This document shows positions 1-5,881 of a stretch of 11,325 nt of DNA, piece after piece (position 1 is the first letter of the stretch; each line of letters starts with the position of its first letter). The stretch covers positions 1 to 11,325 of the forward strand of contig JAITCP010000159.1 of NCBI GenBank assembly GCA_031283025.1, given 5' to 3'. The notes under the pieces are model-generated. The model was not told the origin of the DNA. It saw only the letters and a program-made list of their open reading frames with translations, and ran no database searches. The translations under genes were made by a program, and so were the position numbers. The DNA comes from Spirochaetaceae bacterium. GTDB lineage: Bacteria > Spirochaetota > Spirochaetia > Treponematales > Breznakiellaceae.

Positions 1-338
1 CCTTCGGACTGAAACATTTTTCCATAAATGGGGCTTTTATTTGTCCTCTCACCGTGCCGCATTTGCCCGTCAACACGCTCAATGTTTCGCGTGCATTTAT
101 TGGGGTGTGCCTGTTGCCTTTGGCCGTTATTCTGTCCGTTGGCGTGTTGCCTTAACAGCGGCGTCATTGCCGTAAAACTGTTCATATTTAATATGATTAT
201 CACAATGAAAGAAAAATGTCTACATATTGAGCGGGTTTTTTTGGGGGGAAAGAGGCTTTTTGGGCAAGGGTGAAGATGTGGGAAAGGGGGGGGCTGAACT
301 GGGTGGGTTCTTCATTTCATAGATGTCTGTAATTCGGG
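1..338. other. Non-coding stretch without an assignable gene
   Basis: I find no supportable gene here. A rightward 81-codon frame at 28-273 has no ribosome binding site, an atypical Cys-rich composition and no recognisable motif. On the minus strand an ATG at 23-25 begins a frame (MEKCFSPK) that runs off the left edge; it has no well-placed ribosome binding site, so it could be the start of a leftward gene or chance. Small dyads are visible: CATATT-T-AATATG at 183-195, and AACAG-CGGC-gtcatt-GCCG-taaaa-CTGTT at 154-182. G-runs and T-runs occupy 235-305. It may be a decayed gene, an untranslated leader of a gene left of the window, or an unrecognised RNA; nothing decides between these. Confidence 0.4.
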
Positions 339-355
339 ACTTTTTTCATATAGAG

Positions 356-386
356 AACCTCTGAAAACCGCTTGTTTTTAGAGGTT
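356..386. repeat. Hairpin 1 (AACCTCTGAAAAC arms)
   Basis: Arms at 356-368 (AACCTCTGAAAAC) and 374-386 (GTTTTTAGAGGTT) pair over 13 positions with one G-T pair and a CGCTT loop. It resembles the hairpin at 439-468 in its outer part (CTCT...AGAG) but lacks the usual ACT/AGT apex, so it is a divergent member of the family. The ACCGCTT at 367-373 also matches AAGCGGT at 431-437, giving an alternative longer-range pairing. Confidence 0.65.
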
Positions 387-394
387 CCTTTGCA

Positions 395-420
395 GTTTCT
401 TGCCCTTTGGGCTGCGAAAC
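395..420. repeat. Small interrupted hairpin between hairpins 1 and 2
   Basis: GTTTC-tt-GCCC-ttt-GGGC-tgc-GAAAC forms a nine-pair stem with an internal loop. It lies between the two larger hairpins, making 356-468 a continuous structured stretch. It has no T-run, so it is not a convincing terminator by itself. Confidence 0.4.
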
Positions 421-438
421 GTGCGTTTTTAAGCGGTA

Positions 439-468
439 AATCTCTAAAAACTGAAGTTTTTAGAGATT
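439..468. repeat. Hairpin 2, constant-apex family (AATCTCT arms)
   Basis: Perfect 14-bp inverted repeat: AATCTCTAAAAACT at 439-452 and AGTTTTTAGAGATT at 455-468 around a GA loop. The inner AAAACT-GA-AGTTTT is shared with other intergenic hairpins in this window, while the outer AATCTCT/AGAGATT is private to this copy. It lies about 100 bases beyond the end of the leftward NlpC/P60 gene; a role in ending that transcript is possible, but no T-run follows on either strand. Confidence 0.8.
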
Positions 469-567
469 CCCTTATATAACTGATTTACCAAGTTTAGGGC
501 AAATGGCATAACGTCGCTGTAACTAAGGATGCTTCTAAACTAACAGGGTTTGGAAATAACTCAACTG

Positions 568-1197
568 CTAAAAATAATTCCGCGCGCCTAAAAACCGGGT
601 TTTGTAGTATTTTTCGTTCATGTTGGAGATGATCACCCCGATCTTTGATCCTTGAGACGCGGCGTGGATAAAGGTTACTCCCTGGGGGCCGTTTTCCAGG
701 ACTATTCCCGCATGACTTGCGCCGGAACGAACAGTGGTGAACACCAGCACATCGCCGGGGCGCACCTGGTCCAGGGTTATTTTTTTGCCGCTGTTCCAGA
801 GTCCCACAGTGGAACGGGAAACTTCCATTCCGGCTTCACGGAACACAAAAAAAACAAGGCCGGAACAATCAAAGCCTTCCGGCGTAGCGCCGCCGGTTCT
901 ATAGGGAACCCCCAGGTATTCCTGGGCTGTTTCCGTGATGCGCCTGCGGAGCAGCGTTTCTATGTCCAGTTCGGGGAGATCTTCTTCGTTAATGGCTGCC
1001 CCCGGAGCAGCCGCATTCAAAAATGCCATTTCCAAAGAAGGCTCAGCCTTGGAAACGCTTTCCAGGGGAGCCGCTTCTTTGAATATGTCTCCTTCCGTAC
1101 CCGGTGTGGATGTAACCGCTTCCTGCGCCCGGAGCAGGGGAAGGAAAAACAGAAAAAGGCATACTGCGAAAAGGCATGCTATAGAAGTTTTTTTCAT
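568..1197 (-). CDS. Secreted NlpC/P60-family cell-wall peptidase
   Basis: A 209-residue exported cysteine peptidase, expected to cut peptide cross-bridges of peptidoglycan in the periplasm. Residues 1-24 form a signal peptide: a MKKT start, a hydrophobic run and a likely cut near LLRA/QEA. Residues 25-80 are an Ala/Glu-rich linker. Residues 84-209 are the NlpC/P60 domain, with catalytic Cys111 in FDCSG, His162 in SHAGIV and His178 in IHAAS; YLGVPYRTGG and RPGDVLVF are typical of the family. The frame stays open upstream to 1386, but I chose the ATG at 1195-1197. It starts the signal peptide, has AAGGT a few bases upstream, and the longer version would overlap rimM on the other strand. The gene is divergent from rimM. 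Family assignment is firm; the exact bond cut is unknown. Confidence 0.93.
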   Translation of the reverse strand: MKKTSIACLFAVCLFLFFLPLLRAQEAVTSTPGTEGDIFKEAAPLESVSKAEPSLEMAFLNAAAPGAAINEEDLPELDIETLLRRRITETAQEYLGVPYRTGGATPEGFDCSGLVFFVFREAGMEVSRSTVGLWNSGKKITLDQVRPGDVLVFTTVRSGASHAGIVLENGPQGVTFIHAASQGSKIGVIISNMNEKYYKTRFLGARNYF

Positions 1198-1204
1198 ATC
1201 TACC

Positions 1205-1233
1205 TTGAGTATCGGTATTTGTATTATTATACT
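1205..1233 (+). promoter_or_regulatory. Sigma-70-type promoter for the rimM cluster
   Basis: TTGAGT (1205-1210), a 17-base spacer and TATACT (1228-1233) fit a vegetative promoter. Transcription would start near 1240, giving a leader of about 20 bases before the rimM ATG. No Shine-Dalgarno sequence is visible in that leader. Prediction by eye only. Confidence 0.55.
1226..1231 (-). promoter_or_regulatory. Minus-strand -10 box (TATAAT) for the NlpC/P60 gene
   Basis: Read on the minus strand, 1231-1226 is a perfect TATAAT. No good -35 box is seen 16-18 bases upstream. A start near 1219 would leave a leader of about 20 bases containing the AAGGT ribosome binding site. It overlaps the -10 box of the opposing rimM promoter, so the two could not easily fire together. 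Confidence 0.4.
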
Positions 1234-1261
1234 CTCATTATCTGTTTTTGGGTATATATAA

Positions 1262-1795
1262 ATGACTGAACGTTTTGCCGCCGCTCTGGTGGGGCCGCCC
1301 TTTGGCCTGACCGGGCGCGTTAAAATTGAGTCCCCATCGGGGGAAACAAGCCACTTGCTCGGCCTGAAAAAGGTTGTCCTCCGCAAAAGCCGGGGCGGGG
1401 AAAAAAGCAGTGGAGAAAAAGGCGGCGCGGAACAGGAATACTTAATCGAAGAAGTTTCTACCGCCCCGCTGTCAGTAAAATTTGCGGGGATAGACAGCCC
1501 GGAAGCGGCCAGGGCATTGAAGGGAGCGGAAATTCTGGTGCCGCGGGAACAGGCGGCGCCCCTGAGCGAAGGGGAATTTTATATCGAAGATCTCCGGGGG
1601 CTGGAAGTTATTGCCGAAGGTAAAACGGTGGGAACCATTAGCGATGTAATCGAAGGCGGCGGCGGCTTTCTGGTTGAAGTCATTCTTGAACCGGGGGGGA
1701 ACAAGCGGCTGGTTCCGTTTCGGAACGAATTTTTTGGCAGAGTGGAACCGGCGGCAGGCTGGGTGGAACTGCTGGAACCCTGGATTCTGGAATGA
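1262..1795 (+). CDS. rimM: 16S rRNA processing / ribosome maturation factor RimM
   Basis: A 177-residue RimM, which binds ribosomal protein S19 and assists maturation of the 30S subunit head. The N-terminal barrel begins with VGPPFGLTGRVKIESPSGE (10-28). The C-terminal PRC barrel is marked by EFYIEDLRGLEV (105-116) and KRLVPFRNEFF (148-158). Length is normal. A Lys/Gly/Glu-rich stretch at 41-58 (RKSRGGEKSSGEKGG) is a small hydrophilic expansion of a loop. No ribosome binding site precedes the ATG; the predicted transcript start lies only about 20 bases upstream. The stop overlaps the trmD start as ATGA, so translation is probably coupled. The rpsP and KH-domain genes that often precede rimM are absent here. 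Confidence 0.95.
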   Translation: MTERFAAALVGPPFGLTGRVKIESPSGETSHLLGLKKVVLRKSRGGEKSSGEKGGAEQEYLIEEVSTAPLSVKFAGIDSPEAARALKGAEILVPREQAAPLSEGEFYIEDLRGLEVIAEGKTVGTISDVIEGGGGFLVEVILEPGGNKRLVPFRNEFFGRVEPAAGWVELLEPWILE

Positions 1796-2772
1796 AATTT
1801 ACCGTCCTAACCCTCTTCCCCGAAATTACCGATGCATATTTTGCCAGTTCCATCATGGCCAGGGCGCTGGACAGGGGGATTATCAGCTATCAGGCAGTAA
1901 ATATCCGGGATTTTGCCACAGACAAGCACAAAACCTGCGATGACGCCCCCTACGGCGGCGGCCCGGGTATGCTCATGCTGGCGGAACCTTTAAGCCGCGC
2001 CTTAAAAATGGTGTCTGATACAAGGCGCGCTAACCTAAATATCCCGCAAGAACTCACACAAGGGAACAAAGACACAAAGGACATAAAGCCTAGGAATAAT
2101 AGCAGAATTTTCAAAATTCTTTCATTTTTTCTTTGCGGGCTCCGTGTCTTTGTGAGAGGTATTGGGACTATGGTGCCTGACACCTTTTTTGGGGGGAGCG
2201 GAGGCCCGCAGGGCCGGAGCGAGGGGGGGCCGGACGGTGCAAGTAACAGCTTCGGGCGAATGACGGGAAACAGGCCCCCCCATATTATTTACCTTACGCC
2301 TTCCGGGCGACCTTTTACGCAAAGGCGGGCGGAGGAGTTGGCTGCCATGGAGGAGCTTGTTCTTGTCTGCGGACGTTACGAGGGGATTGATCAGCGGGTT
2401 ATTGACGCGTATGTGGATGAGGAGCTTTCTGTGGGCGATTATGTGCTTTCTTCCGGGGAGGTGGCGGCGCTGGCGGTGATTGACACGGTGTACAGGCTTG
2501 TGGATCGGGTGATTACGCCTGAATCGCTGGAGGAGGAAAGTTTTTCCGGGGGGCTTTTGGAGTACCCCCAGTATACAAGGCCGGAGACTTTTGATACAAT
2601 GAAAGTTCCGGAGGTGTTGCTTTCTGGGCACCATGAAAACATACGGCGCTGGCGTCTAAAAAAGCGGATTGAGAAAACCCGCGCTTTCCGGCCTGAACTG
2701 CTGGAACAGGGGCTGCAAATGGGGCTTTTTGATGCGGAAACCGTGAAATTAATAGAGGAATCAAAGGGGTAA
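1792..2772 (+). CDS. trmD: tRNA (guanine-N1-)-methyltransferase TrmD with an in-frame insertion
   Basis: TrmD transfers a methyl group from S-adenosylmethionine to G37 of tRNAs with G at position 36, preventing frameshifts. The SPOUT-fold marks are present: KFTVLTLFPE (2-11), DDAPYGGGPGMLM (50-62), YLTPSGRPF (167-175), VCGRYEGIDQRV (192-203), SVGDYVLSSGE (213-223) and AVIDTVYR (228-235, D231 matching the catalytic Asp). The C-terminal tRNA-binding part (YPQYTRPE..., SGHHENIRRWRLK) is intact. Length is 326 residues against about 240-255 usually. About 80 extra residues lie between ALKM (70-73) and HIIYL (164-168), where E. coli TrmD has about a dozen. The frame stays open throughout, so the protein is probably made and active. 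It overlaps rimM by four bases (ATGA); rplS follows after five bases. Confidence 0.95.
   Translation: MKFTVLTLFPEITDAYFASSIMARALDRGIISYQAVNIRDFATDKHKTCDDAPYGGGPGMLMLAEPLSRALKMVSDTRRANLNIPQELTQGNKDTKDIKPRNNSRIFKILSFFLCGLRVFVRGIGTMVPDTFFGGSGGPQGRSEGGPDGASNSFGRMTGNRPPHIIYLTPSGRPFTQRRAEELAAMEELVLVCGRYEGIDQRVIDAYVDEELSVGDYVLSSGEVAALAVIDTVYRLVDRVITPESLEEESFSGGLLEYPQYTRPETFDTMKVPEVLLSGHHENIRRWRLKKRIEKTRAFRPELLEQGLQMGLFDAETVKLIEESKG
2008..2184 (+). repeat. In-frame repeat-like insertion inside trmD, bounded by 14-bp direct repeats
   Basis: ATGGTGTCTGATAC (2008-2021) and ATGGTGCCTGACAC (2170-2183) are direct repeats with two mismatches, 162 bases (54 codons) apart, so they encode MVSDT and MVPDT. Between them lies an imperfect inverted arrangement: CTCACACAAGGG...ACAAAGACACAAAGG (about 2053-2082) opposes CTTTGCGGGCTCCGTG and TCTTTGTGAG (2131-2156). 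At its centre is a perfect 8-bp palindrome, AGAATTTT-C-AAAATTCT (2104-2120). The right repeat is nearly palindromic (GGTG-cctga-CACC) and is followed by T6. This AT-rich block codes for a Lys/Phe-rich segment unlike any TrmD motif. It is probably a short repeat element that entered the gene without breaking the frame; the true ends are uncertain. Confidence 0.7.
2191..2275 (+). repeat. GC-rich second half of the extra trmD segment
   Basis: After T6, a G-rich stretch contains GGCCC-gca-GGGCC (2203-2215) flanked by direct copies of GGAGCG (2195-2200 and 2216-2221) and then a run of seven G. It encodes a Gly/Ser/Pro-rich linker (FGGSGGPQGRSEGGPDGAS), also absent from ordinary TrmD. Its composition is opposite to the AT-rich block before it, so the extra segment may be composite. 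The right limit is set only by the return of TrmD similarity near residue 162. Confidence 0.5.
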
Positions 2773-2777
2773 GGACA

Positions 2778-3170
2778 ATGAACGAAATTAAAGGAATTGA
2801 AGCCGATCAAATGAAGAAGGAGTTGGACAAATTTAAGGTTGGCGATACAGTCAAGGTGCATTTTAAGATTGTGGAAGGAAAAAACGAGCGTATACAGATA
2901 TATGAAGGGCTGGTTATCGCTATGAAGAATTCCGGGGTGGGTAAGACGTTTACCGTCCGGAAGAATTCCTATGGCGTTGGAGTTGAACGGGTGTTCCCCA
3001 TCCATTCGCCCCGGATTGCACGGGTGGAACTGGTGCGACCCGGCAAGGTCAGACGGGCTAAACTGTACTATATTCGGGACAAAATCGGCAAGGCCGCCAA
3101 AATTAAGGAACTTATCATTAAAAAGAGCGCAAAACCCAAGGCGGCTGTCCAGACCGAAACCAAAGCCTAG
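2778..3170 (+). CDS. rplS: 50S ribosomal protein L19
   Basis: A 130-residue bL19, a large-subunit protein at the interface with the 30S subunit. The body KFKVGDTVKVHFKIVEGKN (19-37), the VGVERVFPIHSPRI block and VELVRPGKVRRAKLYYIRD are diagnostic. The Lys/Ala-rich C-terminal tail (KKSAKPKAAVQTETKA) is a modest extension common in L19. A ribosome binding site (AAGGA) lies just before the ATG. It follows trmD after five bases, the usual rimM-trmD-rplS order. Confidence 0.97.
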   Translation: MNEIKGIEADQMKKELDKFKVGDTVKVHFKIVEGKNERIQIYEGLVIAMKNSGVGKTFTVRKNSYGVGVERVFPIHSPRIARVELVRPGKVRRAKLYYIRDKIGKAAKIKELIIKKSAKPKAAVQTETKA

Positions 3171-3199
3171 TGTAACTTGTTAATACCAAGTGTGCTTTG
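3161..3199 (+). promoter_or_regulatory. Hairpin spanning the rplS stop and the next TTG start
   Basis: CAAAGC (3161-3166) pairs with GCTTTG (3194-3199), and ACTTG (3175-3179) with CAAGT (3187-3191), across loop TTAATAC. The right arm contains the TTG at 3197-3199 that would start the next gene, which has no ribosome binding site. If that TTG is used, the hairpin could limit or couple its translation. If the real start is further inside (ATG at 3260), this may be only a weak intercistronic structure; no T-run follows. Confidence 0.4.
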
Positions 3200-4363
3200 A
3201 AAGTTTCCGGTGATGCCCATAGCCCGGCATTTACCCTAAAGGAACACCCTGCGGGGAAAATGACAGGCAAAGCAAGTTCTTTGCAGGGAAAGCCCGGCAG
3301 CATTGAGTTGGCTGCGGAGTCTCACAGAAAAAATGGCCAAAACCTTCGTGTAACTCCGCATGGCTCTGAAGTAAAAAATAACAAAGTTGCGCAAATGCCG
3401 CCCGGCGGTTCGCCGGAAAAGGCCGATGCAAGCCTTGTTTCTTTGCTTAAACTGCCCCAGGACGGTTTGTCCCGTGCGGTTATTGCCTTTGCCCGGTTTT
3501 TTTCCCTTCCCCTGGAACCAAAGCTATTGGCTGCCCTGCGGCGGGAGGCGCTGGGCGCTAGGGCCGCCGGACGGGAGGCGGCAGCTCTGGGAGCCGCCGC
3601 TGCCGCAGATAAGGGCATAAAACTGAGCGAACAGGCCCTTGCCGAATATGCCGCCGCCATTGAGGGCGGAAGTTTAGCCCCGGAGGATGCCGTTCCGGCA
3701 AGCGCTGATGAACCGCAAAACGCCGGACGACACGGGGAAGATTCGCAGGCAAATGATACGGCGGAACGGGAGCCCGGACAGGAGCCGGAAAACCAGGATG
3801 CCGGAACCGGAAACAACAGCCGGAGCGGCGGCGGTTTTCGTGATGACGGCAATTTGCAGGAAGGCGCTACGGAATTACAGCGCGTTATAACGGAAATCCT
3901 GGGAAAAAGGCCATCTCTTGACCTGATTAACCGGATTCCCGGAAAAAACGGCCAGTGGATTGTGGTTCCGTTCTCATTCAGCGAAGATGACATGGATATT
4001 ACCGTTTCTCTGCGCATCCAAACAGACAAAGCCCTTGTTTCCGGGCGTTTGAGTGCCGATATTAAAGTAACCCGATTGGGCCGGGAACAGAAGCGATGGC
4101 TTGTTACACTGGAAAGACCGGAGGAAAATTCAGGCGCTAATGCGGAATTATGCGTTTTTTCCGGTTCCGTGCCCTGGCGCTTTTCTGTGGCGGAAAAGAA
4201 ACAGATCAGGCTGGAACTTGCGGCAGCCCTTGATTTACCTTTGGATAAAGTGTCAATCAGGGAAGAAGTTTTAACCGGAGAAGCGGACTTAACCGGGGAA
4301 GCAATACCAGTTTTTGCCGGTTCAAGAGAAAGCGCCTTGAGATCGGTAAATGAAAAAGTATAA
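3197..4363 (+). CDS. FliK-like / YlqG-like hypothetical protein
   Basis: A 388-residue protein with no enzymatic motif. Residues 1-75 are basic and probably disordered. Residues 80-155 are helical (SLLKLPQDGLSRAVIAFARFF; Ala-rich REALGARAAGREAAALGAAAAADKG). Residues 160-222 are an acidic, Gly/Asn-rich linker. Residues 225-360 form a compact part (INRIPGKNGQWIVVPFSFSEDDMDITVSLRIQTDK..., SVPWRFSVAEKKQIRLELAAALDLP). The layout of disordered N-terminus, long linker and folded C-terminus recalls flagellar hook-length (FliK-type) proteins. The next gene encodes a FlhB C-terminal-like protein, the natural partner of FliK. B. subtilis, as I recall, has the comparable pair ylqG-ylqH near rplS. The start is uncertain: TTG at 3197 lacks a ribosome binding site and sits in a hairpin; ATG at 3260 (M22) follows GGGGAAA. 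Gene reality is strong, function inferred. Confidence 0.75.
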   Translation: MKVSGDAHSPAFTLKEHPAGKMTGKASSLQGKPGSIELAAESHRKNGQNLRVTPHGSEVKNNKVAQMPPGGSPEKADASLVSLLKLPQDGLSRAVIAFARFFSLPLEPKLLAALRREALGARAAGREAAALGAAAAADKGIKLSEQALAEYAAAIEGGSLAPEDAVPASADEPQNAGRHGEDSQANDTAEREPGQEPENQDAGTGNNSRSGGGFRDDGNLQEGATELQRVITEILGKRPSLDLINRIPGKNGQWIVVPFSFSEDDMDITVSLRIQTDKALVSGRLSADIKVTRLGREQKRWLVTLERPEENSGANAELCVFSGSVPWRFSVAEKKQIRLELAAALDLPLDKVSIREEVLTGEADLTGEAIPVFAGSRESALRSVNEKV

Positions 4364-4625
4364 TATAAGCAAAGGCAGGAAAGCCGCCGCAATTGCCTAT
4401 AAACCGCCCCAGCCAGCGCCGCAATTGGTGGCCGTCGGTAAAGGAAGGGAGGCGGCGTTAATTCTGGCAGAGGCCAGAAAGGCGGGAATCGCCATTGTGG
4501 AAGACCCAGGTTTGGCCGCCATGCTGGAAGCCGCCAGGCCAGGGGATTATATTCCGGCATGGTGCTGGGAGGCAGTAGCCGGAATACTTGCATTCGTGCT
4601 TGCAAGGGAAAAAGGTAAAGTTTAG
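4350..4625 (+). CDS. FlhB C-terminal-domain homologue (FlhX/YlqH type)
   Basis: A 91-residue soluble protein matching the cytoplasmic domain of FlhB/EscU export-switch proteins without the membrane part: RKAAAIAYKPPQPAPQLVAVGKGREAALILAEARKAGIAIVEDPGLAAMLEAARPGDYIPAWCWEAVAGILAFVLA. The segments matching VAxGxG..A..I...A...GI.I.ED..LA..L and DxIP....EAVAxILAFV are conserved in that domain. The autocleavage motif NPTH is absent; the equivalent region reads AIAYKP, as in stand-alone FlhB-like proteins. It may therefore act in flagellar export control or substitute for the cleaved FlhB C-terminus. Its start overlaps the preceding FliK-like gene by 14 bases, suggesting coupled production of partners. 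Confidence 0.85.
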   Translation: MKKYNISKGRKAAAIAYKPPQPAPQLVAVGKGREAALILAEARKAGIAIVEDPGLAAMLEAARPGDYIPAWCWEAVAGILAFVLAREKGKV

Positions 4626-4627
4626 CA

Positions 4628-5881
4628 ATGAAAAAAATAGAAGTAAAAACGCTTTATCCGGGTATGGTTTTCTCCGAGCCGGTTTATATAGAGGGAAACA
4701 ACCTTCTGGTTCCTGCGGGCATAGCAGTCCGCAAACGGGACATCGAACACCTGATAAAATGGGGTTACGACACGGTTACCACAGAAGGGGATACGGTTCA
4801 GCCGCCTCCTGCCGAAACCGTAGAAACAACGGAAAAGCCAAAAGTAATGGTTCTGGAAGACGTTTCTTTGGATTTCTTTGACTCGGCAGAAACACAACCT
4901 GGGGGAGGGATCTCCGGTGAAACAAAAAAAAGAACCACAGGGAGCGTCTTATCTTTGACAGATGTACAGGAAAATAAAGGCGCTTACCGCAGCTATGTTG
5001 ATCTTATTGAGCGGCTGGATGAGGTCTTCTTCAATATTGAAGCGGGTGTTTCCGTAGAACCCCGGACGGTGGATAATATAACCGGAAAGCTTCTTCAGGC
5101 GGTTAGGGAAGAAAAGGACCGCATTATCGGTTTTATACTGGGCGGGGAAGTTTCCGGCTATGTGCTGGCAAAAAGCTCGATCAATGCGGCTATTTTGTCT
5201 GCCTTAATCGCCATGGAACTTAAATCTCCCCACCATGAGGTAATGCAGGTGGTAACCGGCGCTCTGCTTCACGATATAGGGATGCTCCGGCTGCCCAAAG
5301 AATTAACCAGTAAATCCGGCGGCTTGTCCGGGGCGGAACTGCAGCGTATGCAGGCTCATACGCTTTATTCCTACAAGATTGTTACCAAAGAACTGCTTTA
5401 CCCTGAAGATGTAGGGCTGATTGCCCTCCAGCACCATGAGCGCTGGGATGGGGAAGGCTATCCGCGGCGTATTTCCGGTACCGGAATAGAAATAGGCGCC
5501 CGGATTGTATCCGTTGCAGACGCTTTCGAGGCCATGGTCAGTGAAAAACCCTACCGGAACTCAATGATAGGCTATCAGGCCATGAAAAACCTTCTTTCTG
5601 ACAATTCCCGGCGCTTTGATCCGGATGTGCTTAAAGGTTTTATTAAAACGATGGGTATTTATCCCATTGGGTCTATCATTTTACTCAACAACGGCGCCAT
5701 AGCCAGGGTAACAGAAGTACAGGGAGACGCCCCCTTAAGGCCAAAAATTCGTATATTAATAGACGAATTTGGTAAAATGTTCAAGCAGGACGAAGGGGAT
5801 ATGATTGATCTTTTAACAGAAAAGAGTCTATTTATAGCAAGGGCGCTTGATCCCAAGGAATTATCAAAAAAACATGGATAA
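4628..5881 (+). CDS. HD-GYP cyclic di-GMP phosphodiesterase with DUF3391-like N-terminus
   Basis: A 417-residue soluble signalling enzyme expected to hydrolyse cyclic di-GMP. Residues 1-55 (KKIEVKTLYPGMVFSEPVYIEGNNLLVPAGIAVRKRDIEHLIKWGY) match the small N-terminal domain often called DUF3391. Residues 56-115 are a variable linker. The HD-GYP domain covers about 170-385, with HDIG at 215-218, HHERWDGEGYP at 269-279, VSVADAFEAMVSEKPYR and RFDPDVLKGF. The His-Asp pair and the GYP loop are intact, so activity is likely. The metal-binding details cannot be checked by eye. It starts two bases after the FlhB-like gene. A GGDEF cyclase lies four genes downstream in the same cluster. Confidence 0.93.
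   Translation: MKKIEVKTLYPGMVFSEPVYIEGNNLLVPAGIAVRKRDIEHLIKWGYDTVTTEGDTVQPPPAETVETTEKPKVMVLEDVSLDFFDSAETQPGGGISGETKKRTTGSVLSLTDVQENKGAYRSYVDLIERLDEVFFNIEAGVSVEPRTVDNITGKLLQAVREEKDRIIGFILGGEVSGYVLAKSSINAAILSALIAMELKSPHHEVMQVVTGALLHDIGMLRLPKELTSKSGGLSGAELQRMQAHTLYSYKIVTKELLYPEDVGLIALQHHERWDGEGYPRRISGTGIEIGARIVSVADAFEAMVSEKPYRNSMIGYQAMKNLLSDNSRRFDPDVLKGFIKTMGIYPIGSIILLNNGAIARVTEVQGDAPLRPKIRILIDEFGKMFKQDEGDMIDLLTEKSLFIARALDPKELSKKHG

Noticed and set aside
28..273. 81-codon frame at the left end
   Set aside because: No ribosome binding site, Cys-rich atypical composition, no recognisable motif; it probably arises by chance.
356..468. CRISPR array
   Set aside because: The stems are not regularly spaced, are not identical repeats, and no cas gene is present.
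652..1269. 205-codon plus-strand frame opposite the NlpC/P60 gene
   Set aside because: The minus strand has a signal peptide and a full catalytic motif set; this frame shows no family features.
1198..1386. N-terminal extension of the NlpC/P60 protein
   Set aside because: It would bury the signal peptide behind 63 residues and overlap rimM on the other strand.
2008..2275. Intein or self-splicing intron in trmD
   Set aside because: Only about 240 extra bases, no Cys/Ser start or His-Asn end of an intein, and no group I or II core; the open frame fits a retained insertion.
2122..3005. Overlapping minus-strand frames across trmD and rplS
   Set aside because: They oppose two unmistakable conserved genes and carry no motifs.
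3322..4605. 427-codon open frame on the minus strand opposite the FliK-like and FlhB-like genes
   Set aside because: It is an antisense shadow: no ribosome binding site, Pro/Arg/Ser-rich meaningless sequence, and the plus-strand genes have recognisable domains.
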